A stretch of DNA of 5,619 nt from Pseudomonadota bacterium (GTDB lineage: Bacteria > Pseudomonadota > Gammaproteobacteria > Xanthomonadales > Xanthomonadaceae): the NCBI GenBank assembly GCA_023438325.1, contig JAEXRB010000106.1, positions 1-5,619 of the forward strand, written 5' to 3'. The position numbers and the translations under genes were made by a program. A model generated the notes under the pieces. The model saw only the letters and a program-made list of their open reading frames with translations, ran no database searches and was not told where the DNA came from. This document shows, one piece after another, positions 1 to 4,679 of this stretch (positions within the stretch are counted from its first letter, which is position 1; the number at the start of each line of letters is the position of its first letter).

Positions 1-146
1 GTGACGATGGCCCCCAAGTGGTGCAGCGGCACACGCAGACGGGTTTCGCGCTCGACTTCGATCCGCACCGTGTCATTCTCCAAGTGCAGATAGCTGCCAC
101 CGGTCATCACGTACAACGTGTTCAGCAGATTCCAGGCGTCGCTCAT
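1..146 (-). CDS. cas1: CRISPR-associated endonuclease Cas1, subtype I-C (N-terminal fragment)
   Basis: Cas1 is the integrase that, with Cas2, inserts new spacers into the CRISPR array. Only the first 48 codons are present; the gene runs off the left edge. The translation starts MSDAWNLLNTLYVMTGGSYL and continues through a basic strand region to RVPLHHLGAIV, which is the N-terminal beta-domain wording of I-C Cas1 proteins (LLNTLYV, then LPLHxLxxIV). The metal-binding catalytic residues of the family lie much further along and cannot be checked. The start ATG at 146-144 overlaps the cas4 stop as ATGA, which supports this start and implies coupled translation with cas4. The position directly after cas4 is the expected one for type I-C. 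Confidence 0.93.
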   Translation of the reverse strand, partial: MSDAWNLLNTLYVMTGGSYLHLENDTVRIEVERETRLRVPLHHLGAIV

Positions 147-763
147 GGGGTGGCTCCGAACAGGTCGCCCAGCAATTGTTGGTAACGCGCCCTGCCCGCC
201 ACCACAACGGGCTGGCACAGCTCGATCAGCGAACAGTGGCGGCAACGTTTGTCGTTGGCCGGCGGTGGTAAAACAGGCTCGGTCAGCATGGAGCGCACGG
301 CCGCGATGGCCGCAAGCGTTTCTTCGCGAAGCGCCGCATCGATGGAAACCTTGCGTCGTCGGCGCGAACTGAAATGGAAAATCGCGCCTTCGGGCACGGG
401 CTTTCCGGTCATTTCTTCAAGGCACAGCGCCTGCGCGGCCAGTTGCAGTTCGTCATGCCGCTTGGCACGGCGCGGGCCGTGCTTGTACTCGACCGGATAG
501 GCCGCGCCATCCCGTGCGAACTCCACCAGATCGGCTTTGCCGCTCAAGCCCAGCACATCGCTCCACAGCGGCATCGCTCGCTCGATGCGGACCGTGCCGT
601 CACGCTCGGCACCCGGCTGATCCACCAGCGCATGCACGGCACGACCGCGAGAAGTGAACAGATTTTCAGAGAACACCTGCTCGACATGGATCAGGGCGCA
701 TTGGCGCGGACAATAGCTCCAGTGCTGGAGTGCGGAAATGGCTATGGGGGCATCCTCGTCCAT
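143..763 (-). CDS. cas4: CRISPR-associated exonuclease Cas4, subtype I-C
   Basis: Cas4 is a RecB-family nuclease with an iron-sulfur cluster that trims prespacers and helps choose those with a correct PAM before Cas1-Cas2 integration. From ATG at 763 the product is 206 aa, a normal size. Visible features: the N-terminal cluster cysteine in YCPRQCAL (Cys18), nuclease residues His44 (GRAVHALVD), Asp78 (GKADLVEF), Glu92 and Lys94 (PVEYKHG), the QLAAQALCLEEM segment at about 107-118, and the C-terminal cysteine triplet CRHCSLIELC (Cys174, Cys177, Cys183). All are intact, so the enzyme should be active. The frame is open to 808, but that start adds 15 unlikely residues (MWIGRRCWCDCSDRA) and overlaps hicA. 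The 763 start lies 4 nt after the hicA stop. Its Shine-Dalgarno is weak (AGGG only 2 nt away, or GGA about 7 nt away), so reinitiation from hicA translation is likely. It overlaps cas1 by 4 nt. Confidence 0.95.
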   Translation of the reverse strand: MDEDAPIAISALQHWSYCPRQCALIHVEQVFSENLFTSRGRAVHALVDQPGAERDGTVRIERAMPLWSDVLGLSGKADLVEFARDGAAYPVEYKHGPRRAKRHDELQLAAQALCLEEMTGKPVPEGAIFHFSSRRRRKVSIDAALREETLAAIAAVRSMLTEPVLPPPANDKRCRHCSLIELCQPVVVAGRARYQQLLGDLFGATP

Positions 764-767
764 TGCC

Positions 768-1010
768 CTATCCGAACAATCGCACCAGCAACGCCGGCCG
801 ATCCACACTCAGCCGTGCCGCCACATCGTCCAGCACTGCGGCCAGCGTGCCGACCCGCAGTGGCGAGTGAAGAGGCACGGTGACGTGGTGCTCGGGCTGA
901 TCGTGCAAGGTCAGGCGCACATGACTGCCCACCTGCCGCGTTTTGCTGTACCCGATCCGTGCCAGAGCACGCACCAGGGTTTCCCCATCAAGATCGCGCG
1001 GCAGCTTCAC
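768..1010 (-). CDS. hicA: HicA-family mRNA interferase toxin (YcfA-like)
   Basis: HicA toxins have a small double-stranded-RNA-binding-like fold and cleave mRNA with a single catalytic histidine. The 80-aa product starts MKLPRDLDGETLVRALARIG and has the diagnostic RQVGSHVRL segment, with catalytic His30 in Gly-Ser-His. HHVTVPLHSPLRVGTLAAVL follows, matching the family's VTVPxHxPLxxGTLxxIL signature, then a C-terminal helix. Length and motifs are complete, so it looks functional. The start is GTG at 1010, overlapping the hicB stop as GTGA, with a GAGG Shine-Dalgarno 10 nt upstream. The antitoxin is thus translated first. The gene is co-directional with the cas genes and ends 4 nt before cas4. 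A toxin here is unusual for I-C. The family assignment is strong; a role in CRISPR biology is inference. Confidence 0.9.
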   Translation of the reverse strand: MKLPRDLDGETLVRALARIGYSKTRQVGSHVRLTLHDQPEHHVTVPLHSPLRVGTLAAVLDDVAARLSVDRPALLVRLFG

Positions 1011-1216
1011 GCCGCGATGACCTCATCACGAACGTAATGCAGGCGGATGAGACGCGGGCGCTCCGCCTCCTCGAAGTGACAGGCCACCGCTTCGCGCAGG
1101 TTGTCGCGCAACTGCGGCAAGCTGTCGGCTTCGGTGAAGATCGAAGCCGATGCGGCGCGGGCGATGTAGCCGCCTTCAGGGGCATCTTCGACGATGAAGA
1201 GGATTTCAGTGGTCAT
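1007..1216 (-). CDS. hicB: short HicB-family antitoxin (no DNA-binding domain)
   Basis: The 69-aa product starts MTTEILFIVEDAPEGGYIAR and continues with a SIFTEADSLPQLRDNLREAV segment, then CHFEEAERPRLIRLHYVRDE. This is the partial RNase H-like fold of HicB proteins: a beta-strand, the EGGY turn, a strand with TEADSL, and a helix (LxxLRxxLxEAV). It would bind and block HicA. Close relatives are often mislabelled as 2-oxoisovalerate dehydrogenase beta subunit. The protein ends at the core domain, so the C-terminal helix-turn-helix or ribbon-helix-helix of full-length HicB is absent and self-repression by direct DNA binding is unlikely. ATG at 1216 has a strong GAGGAAA Shine-Dalgarno. The gene overlaps hicA by 4 nt in antitoxin-first order and follows cas7c after a 54-nt spacer. 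GC content resembles the cas genes by eye. Confidence 0.85.
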   Translation of the reverse strand: MTTEILFIVEDAPEGGYIARAASASIFTEADSLPQLRDNLREAVACHFEEAERPRLIRLHYVRDEVIAA

Positions 1217-1220
1217 GGCA

Positions 1221-1227
1221 TTTCCTC
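1221..1227 (-). promoter_or_regulatory. ribosome binding site of hicB
   Basis: GAGGAAA on the minus strand lies 4 nt before the hicB ATG at 1216 (6 nt counting from its AGGA core to the ATG). It is a strong site, so the antitoxin has its own initiation independent of cas7c translation. It lies just downstream of the 1230-1259 hairpin, leaving the ribosome site outside the stem. Confidence 0.7.
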
Positions 1228-1229
1228 AT

Positions 1230-1259
1230 GTGCAGCCAATCCACGCGGATGGGCTGCAC
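1230..1259 (-). repeat. imperfect inverted repeat / RNA hairpin between cas7c and hicB
   Basis: The arms gtgcagcc (1230-1237) and ggctgcac (1252-1259) are perfect 8-bp complements. Inside them, one mismatch (1238 against 1251) is followed by atcc (1239-1242) against ggat (1247-1250), closing a 4-nt loop. This gives a 12-bp stem with one mismatch. The transcribed strand has no U-run after it, so it is not a typical intrinsic terminator. It could stabilise the 3' end of the upstream cas mRNA, serve as a processing site or attenuator, or be a DNA operator. A second pairing is possible: ccaatcca (1236-1243) with tggattgg (1262-1269), which would exclude much of the first stem. Confidence 0.65.
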
Positions 1260-1270
1260 CTTGGATTGGG

Positions 1271-2137
1271 TTAGAACAGTTCGGCCACGGTAACGCCTTC
1301 CGGCAATTCGCGGTCGATCTTGACGCGGTAATCGGCATAGCTGCGCGCCGGGGCAACGGCCTGTGCATCGACACGCGACACCTTTACCTTCTCGAACAGC
1401 ACATGCGCCGGGGCATTGCCCATTGGATGCTCATGCTTGAACACGATCAGCTTGCGCGCCGCCATCTCGCCGCGCGCGGCGGAGCGATCGTGTTCGAACA
1501 GGTTGGTCAGAGCGCGCCAGAACAGTTGCAGGTCGTCTTCGGAAAAGCCCGTGCGCTCGGCCAGTTTGGCGGAAATGAAACCGTGGGCGCGGTATAGGCC
1601 GTAGGGCAGGATGTGCTTGCGACCCATCGTGCGTTCTTTTTCGAGATCCTTCTCGTTGGTGACGGCCACGCGGGTGATCGACACTTCCAGCGGCAATACA
1701 GGCTCCACCGACGTGGCAAAGGCCATCTGGATCGGCCCACGCACTTGCCCGGTATTCACTTCGGTCGTCATCACCGCACCGAAGGCGCGCACGTCAAAGA
1801 AGTTCTTGCACATCCATGCGGTGAGTTCGCGTGCCTTGGCTTCGTCCTTGGGCAGCTTCTTGGCTTCCGGCTCGATGCCCAGTGCAGCATAGGCCTGCTT
1901 GTGCTGGTTGTTGAGCACGGATTTTTCCTGCATGTAGATCGCATGCCCCGGTCCGCCTTCTTTTTCCAACGCAACGTAATTGCGAATCTTGCGCTTGAGC
2001 GCTACGTCGGTGACCAGGCCGCGATTGGTCTCCGGATCAAGACGCGGCAGGTTGCCCGCGTCCGGGTCGCCATTGGGATTGCCATTAATCACATCGAACA
2101 GATAGACGAACTCGTAGCGGTTGGCGATGGCGCTCAT
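1271..2137 (-). CDS. cas7: Cas7c (Csd2), backbone subunit of type I-C Cascade
   Basis: Cas7c polymerises along the crRNA to form the backbone of the type I-C interference complex. The 288-aa product has the usual Csd2 length. It begins with a RAMP-type strand (YEFVYLFDVINGNPNGDPDA, residues 8-27) followed by NLPRLDPETNRGLVTDVALK, which is the family hallmark. Further on, RKIRNYV, the region around VMTTEVNTGQVRGPIQMAFA, MGRKHILPYGLYRAHGF and the C-terminal FKHEHPMGN segment also fit. No frameshift or missing block is seen. ATG at 2137 overlaps the cas8c stop as ATGA and has AAGGAG 7 nt upstream. The gene ends in TAA, and instead of cas4 the next gene is hicB. Confidence 0.97.
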   Translation of the reverse strand: MSAIANRYEFVYLFDVINGNPNGDPDAGNLPRLDPETNRGLVTDVALKRKIRNYVALEKEGGPGHAIYMQEKSVLNNQHKQAYAALGIEPEAKKLPKDEAKARELTAWMCKNFFDVRAFGAVMTTEVNTGQVRGPIQMAFATSVEPVLPLEVSITRVAVTNEKDLEKERTMGRKHILPYGLYRAHGFISAKLAERTGFSEDDLQLFWRALTNLFEHDRSAARGEMAARKLIVFKHEHPMGNAPAHVLFEKVKVSRVDAQAVAPARSYADYRVKIDRELPEGVTVAELF

Positions 2138-2535
2138 GCGATTTCTCCTTCGGATTGGGTCTCTTCATTGACTTCGTTCCCAGCAAATCGGGCTTGCGTC
2201 TGGTGGTAGTAACCAATCGCGAACCGGCCCTGCTGCTCGATGGGCAGGCTGCGCGGGAAGGTGGTCGGCAAGGCATCGACGATCTGGCCGATTTCCTTTT
2301 CCAACGTGACCGCTAACCCGGCCTTTTCCTTGCGCAATTTGCTCAGATGGTTCTGCACGTTGCGCAGCAACACCGGAAAGATGCTCGCAGGCGCGGCCGA
2401 AGCCGCGCCGTAGTAGCGGTCGCGGATGGTGGCATTGATCTGTTTGCCCAAGGCCGCACGCTGGACGTTCTCCAGCGACGAAAAAAGGCGGCCCAGCAGA
2501 TAGCCGGGATCGGTACAACTCGTATCGAGACTCAC
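2134..2535 (-). CDS. cas11c: Cas11c small subunit, internal in-frame translation product of cas8c
   Basis: In type I-C and some other type I systems, the small subunit Cas11 is made from an internal start in the 3' part of cas8. Here a GTG at 2535-2533 (Val471 of Cas8c) is in frame and gives a 133-aa product to the shared stop. AAGGAG lies 8 nt upstream, which is ideal. The product starts (V/M)SLDTSCTDPGYLLGRLFSS and continues with helical segments (LENVQRAALGKQ, VQNHLSKLRKEKAGLAV, LEKEIGQIVDALP), consistent with the helical-bundle Cas11 fold. In Cascade, Cas11 lines the belly of the complex and contacts the non-target DNA strand. The start codon is seen in the sequence; the function follows from published I-C work. 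Confidence 0.82.
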   Translation of the reverse strand: MSLDTSCTDPGYLLGRLFSSLENVQRAALGKQINATIRDRYYGAASAAPASIFPVLLRNVQNHLSKLRKEKAGLAVTLEKEIGQIVDALPTTFPRSLPIEQQGRFAIGYYHQTQARFAGNEVNEETQSEGEIA

Positions 2536-3945
2536 GGGTGGTTCTCCTTGTGTGATGTTCCTGCCTTGTTCGTTATCCAGCCGCACGGCGCGCCTCAGAA
2601 CGGCCTTGCACAGCGCCACGCGCAAGGGCGTGATCTGGCCGTCCGCGCGGAAACGCATGACGATGGTTCCAAGCACGCTTTGCGGATAGCGCGCACCGGT
2701 CAATACGGCACGCGCCAGCTCGCCCGCCAGCAGCGGCGGCACGTCTTCGGATTTAGCCTTGCCGTCGTAGATTGGCGCCGTGGTCAAGGCCAGCAGTTGC
2801 GGCGACGGTGGACGCCGCCATGGCGAGGGTTTCAATGCCAGATCGTCGAAGTGATCGGCCAGACGCTTGGCAAAATGCGCCAGCGTGTCGGTTTCCCAGA
2901 AACGGATCGAAAGACGCGAAGCGTTCGGCGCCAAACCAAGCACGAAGATGCGTATGCCGTCTTCGAGATGACCGCCGAGATCGTGCAGCGGTCGGCCTTG
3001 GCGAACCAGTTGCAGCGCATCGTGCAGGCGTTGTGTTGCCTGCGCATCCTCATCCTTGGGATCGAAGAACGCGGCCAGCAGGTTTTCGCCTTCTTCGGCG
3101 GCGGATTTGTCGGAAGCCTGCGCCCAGAACATCACCGTGGTGTCACCGATTTGCAGGCGCTGGCGATTGTTCGCATCACGCCGCAGCAAGTGATTGAGTG
3201 CGGTGGTGTAGGCGAACGCGGCCTGTTCGGAAACGGGCGCGTTGTCGCCTTGCTCCTTGCCGTAGGACGTAAACGAGGACAGGTTGAACGAGACGATGGA
3301 TGCGCCGGAACTTTGCGCACCATTCACGCCTTTGATGGCCGGATGCAATCGCGCCAGTGGAGATTTTTCCCCTGTGACCAGGCAAATGCCTTGCGAGGCC
3401 GAAACGCCGCTCGCCTGTTGCCGCGACCATGCGGCACGCGCGGCGGGACGATCGTGCAGGTACGCATGTTCGCCGTTGAAGCGGAACACCACGTTCGCAT
3501 CAATGATGTCTTCACCTTGACGGACGAAATGTGGGTTCTCCTTAAAATCATCCGGCGTCCAGCGCTCAAGAAAGGAAAGCAATGCTTTCAACCCCGGATC
3601 TTTGCTGCCGGCCAACGCCTCCCGGTGCAGCACCTTGAACGCCTCATGCTCCTGCTCGCTGCGCTTGCTGGTGGCGCTCACGCCGAGCACATAACTGGTC
3701 TTGTCCCATAGGAAACACGGAGCGATGTTGCTCGCCCGCTTGGGCGGCTGAGTTACCCCCATCAAACGCGGCAGAGGCTTCTTGCCGGATTTGTCACGCA
3801 AGTCCAGCACATCGACCATTTGCCCAGCCGCGTCCAGCACGATGGCGTAGCCGATCTTTTCCTGACTGTATCCGGGCAATGCGATGCCGGAATCGGGATC
3901 ACCCAGCAATCGCTGGTAGTAGTCGTTGAGCGCGGCAAGGATCAT
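2134..3945 (-). CDS. cas8c: Cas8c (Csd1), large subunit of type I-C Cascade
   Basis: Cas8c recognises the PAM, helps open target DNA and recruits Cas3. The product is 603 aa from ATG at 3945, a typical Csd1 size. Family wording is present throughout: start MILAALNDYYQRLLGD, PGYSQEKIGYAIVLD (24-38), FLWDKTSYVLGV (78-89), CLVTGEKSPLARLHPAIKGV (188-207), SFNLSSFTSYGKEQG (219-233), and a helical C-terminal region from about residue 480. The frame is open further upstream to 4176, but those 77 codons overlap cas5c and do not look like protein from this family. The 3945 start has GAGGAGG 7 nt upstream and overlaps the cas5c stop as ATGA. The last 133 codons also encode the small subunit from an internal start. 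Confidence 0.97.
   Translation of the reverse strand: MILAALNDYYQRLLGDPDSGIALPGYSQEKIGYAIVLDAAGQMVDVLDLRDKSGKKPLPRLMGVTQPPKRASNIAPCFLWDKTSYVLGVSATSKRSEQEHEAFKVLHREALAGSKDPGLKALLSFLERWTPDDFKENPHFVRQGEDIIDANVVFRFNGEHAYLHDRPAARAAWSRQQASGVSASQGICLVTGEKSPLARLHPAIKGVNGAQSSGASIVSFNLSSFTSYGKEQGDNAPVSEQAAFAYTTALNHLLRRDANNRQRLQIGDTTVMFWAQASDKSAAEEGENLLAAFFDPKDEDAQATQRLHDALQLVRQGRPLHDLGGHLEDGIRIFVLGLAPNASRLSIRFWETDTLAHFAKRLADHFDDLALKPSPWRRPPSPQLLALTTAPIYDGKAKSEDVPPLLAGELARAVLTGARYPQSVLGTIVMRFRADGQITPLRVALCKAVLRRAVRLDNEQGRNITQGEPPVSLDTSCTDPGYLLGRLFSSLENVQRAALGKQINATIRDRYYGAASAAPASIFPVLLRNVQNHLSKLRKEKAGLAVTLEKEIGQIVDALPTTFPRSLPIEQQGRFAIGYYHQTQARFAGNEVNEETQSEGEIA
2145..2150 (-). promoter_or_regulatory. ribosome binding site of cas7c
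   Basis: AAGGAG on the minus strand lies 7 nt before the cas7c ATG at 2137, within the last codons of cas8c. A strong site plus the ATGA overlap fits the high copy number of Cas7 needed in Cascade. Confidence 0.75.
2544..2549 (-). promoter_or_regulatory. internal ribosome binding site for Cas11c
   Basis: AAGGAG on the minus strand, inside the cas8c coding region (codons for Gln-Gly-Glu), sits 8 nt before the in-frame GTG at 2535. It matches the site in front of cas7c and explains how the small subunit is made separately from Cas8c. Confidence 0.78.
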
Positions 3946-4616
3946 GCCCGCACCTCCTCGCCATCGAACCGTGGCACCTCGATCAGGCCATCGACCATGC
4001 GCGCCCGAAAGAAACGTGGCGTCATGCCGTTGGCAAAGTCGATGTCGTGCAGCATCCAGCCCAGGTCGCGCTCGCCCAACAAGGCCGGATCGGGAACCGG
4101 CGCTACGGAGTCGTCCTCGATCAAGGCAAAACTCGCCGGAAACTCGCGTGTTCCAAGACATGGCGCATGGAAGCACTGCCCGCGTCGGGCGCGGCGATTG
4201 AATTGATCCAGATGCTTGCCTTCGTTGTCGTCCGCACCCGCCTTGTCGGTCAATTCGAAATGCGCGCCGATGACATAGGCCACATCGCGCAGCACGGTGG
4301 CGGCGCGCTGCTGGCGATCCTCCTCGATATAGCTGACCAACCCATCGGTTCGACCGGCTTTCATGGCCTTGGCGACGCTGGCCGCCGAGAGCTTGCCGCC
4401 GACTTCGTTGCGGCGGATGGATTCGAAGCGGATCGGCTTCAAGACCTGGATGCTGTCCACCACCCAGCGGATCGCCGGTTTCCAGTGGATCGCCTCCAGA
4501 ATCCCGCGCGCAGCCGACGGCGTGATGACGTCGTAGGAAACACGCTCTACTTTCATTTCCGGGCGCGTGAACAGTGCCCGTTCGCCCCAGATGTGGAGCT
4601 TGATTCCGTAGCTCAT
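3942..4616 (-). CDS. cas5: Cas5c (Cas5d), crRNA-processing endoribonuclease of type I-C
   Basis: Type I-C lacks Cas6; its Cas5 variant cuts the pre-crRNA repeat and stays bound to the 5' handle in Cascade. The product is 224 aa from ATG at 4616. It begins MSYGIKLHIWGERALFTRPE with MKVERVSYDVITPSAARGIL (21-40), EAIHWKPAIRW (41-51) and FESIRRNEVGGKLS (64-77), all Cas5d hallmarks. The KH pair at 134-135, followed by FNRRARRGQCFHAPCLGTREF (139-159), falls in the region where studied Cas5d enzymes carry catalytic Lys and His; the exact match needs an alignment. A GTG at 4640 would add eight residues, but ATG 4616 has AGGGAG 6 nt upstream and is preferred. The gene follows cas3 after 63 nt and overlaps cas8c by 4 nt. 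Confidence 0.96.
   Translation of the reverse strand: MSYGIKLHIWGERALFTRPEMKVERVSYDVITPSAARGILEAIHWKPAIRWVVDSIQVLKPIRFESIRRNEVGGKLSAASVAKAMKAGRTDGLVSYIEEDRQQRAATVLRDVAYVIGAHFELTDKAGADDNEGKHLDQFNRRARRGQCFHAPCLGTREFPASFALIEDDSVAPVPDPALLGERDLGWMLHDIDFANGMTPRFFRARMVDGLIEVPRFDGEEVRA
3953..3959 (-). promoter_or_regulatory. ribosome binding site of cas8c
   Basis: GAGGAGG on the minus strand lies 7 nt before ATG at 3945, inside the end of cas5c. It decides the cas8c start against the longer open frame that reaches 4176. Confidence 0.78.
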
Positions 4617-4622
4617 CGCTTT

Positions 4623-4628
4623 CTCCCT
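4623..4628 (-). promoter_or_regulatory. ribosome binding site of cas5c
   Basis: AGGGAG on the minus strand lies 6 nt before ATG at 4616. It supports this start over the upstream GTG at 4640, which would place this site inside the coding region. Confidence 0.7.
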
Positions 4629-4656
4629 GTATCGAGCCACATGCTAAATCCTTTGC

Positions 4657-4673
4657 GTCTCACGGATTGAGAC
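4657..4673 (-). repeat. short inverted repeat in the cas3-cas5c spacer
   Basis: gtctca (4657-4662) and tgagac (4668-4673) form a perfect 6-bp stem with a 5-nt loop, starting 7 nt after the cas3 stop. No U-run follows on the transcribed strand, so it is not a clear terminator. It may stabilise or process the mRNA between cas3 and the Cascade genes. The rest of the 63-nt spacer holds the cas5c ribosome binding site and no promoter I can defend. Confidence 0.5.
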
Positions 4674-4679
4674 AATCTC

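Noticed and set aside
107..118. Possible loss of the Cas4 QxxxY motif tyrosine (residues 107-111 read QLAAQ)
   Set aside because: Those numbers are Cas4 residues, not bases. As far as I recall, I-C Cas4 proteins commonly have QLxAQALCLEEM here, so this is family-typical and not a defect.
764..808. Longer cas4 start at 808 giving 221 aa
   Set aside because: The extra 15 residues are unlike Cas4, and the extension overlaps the intact hicA. The 763 ATG gives the expected Cas4 N-terminus.
988..1185. Alternative minus-strand frame of 65 codons overlapping hicB
   Set aside because: It is a shifted-frame shadow of hicB, rich in Arg, Ser and Ala with no family resemblance.
1217..1270. Intrinsic terminator between cas7c and hicB
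   Set aside because: The hairpin is strong but the transcribed strand after it reads through ATGAGGAAATG with no U-tract, so termination is not supported.
2347..3711. A 454-codon open frame on the plus strand opposite cas8c, with other long plus-strand frames at 959-1597, 1613-2209 and 4047-4670
   Set aside because: They lie antisense to strongly recognisable cas genes in GC-rich DNA, where opposite frames stay open by chance. The translations are rich in Arg, His and Gln and resemble no family.
3946..4176. Longer cas8c start at 4176 giving 680 aa
   Set aside because: It overlaps cas5c by over 200 nt with Arg-rich, non-family sequence, whereas ATG 3945 has an excellent ribosome site and the expected MILAALNDYYQRL start.
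4617..4679. Internal promoter for cas5c in the spacer after cas3
   Set aside because: TAGCAT resembles a -10 box, but no -35-like sequence lies at a suitable distance, so I cannot support a promoter.
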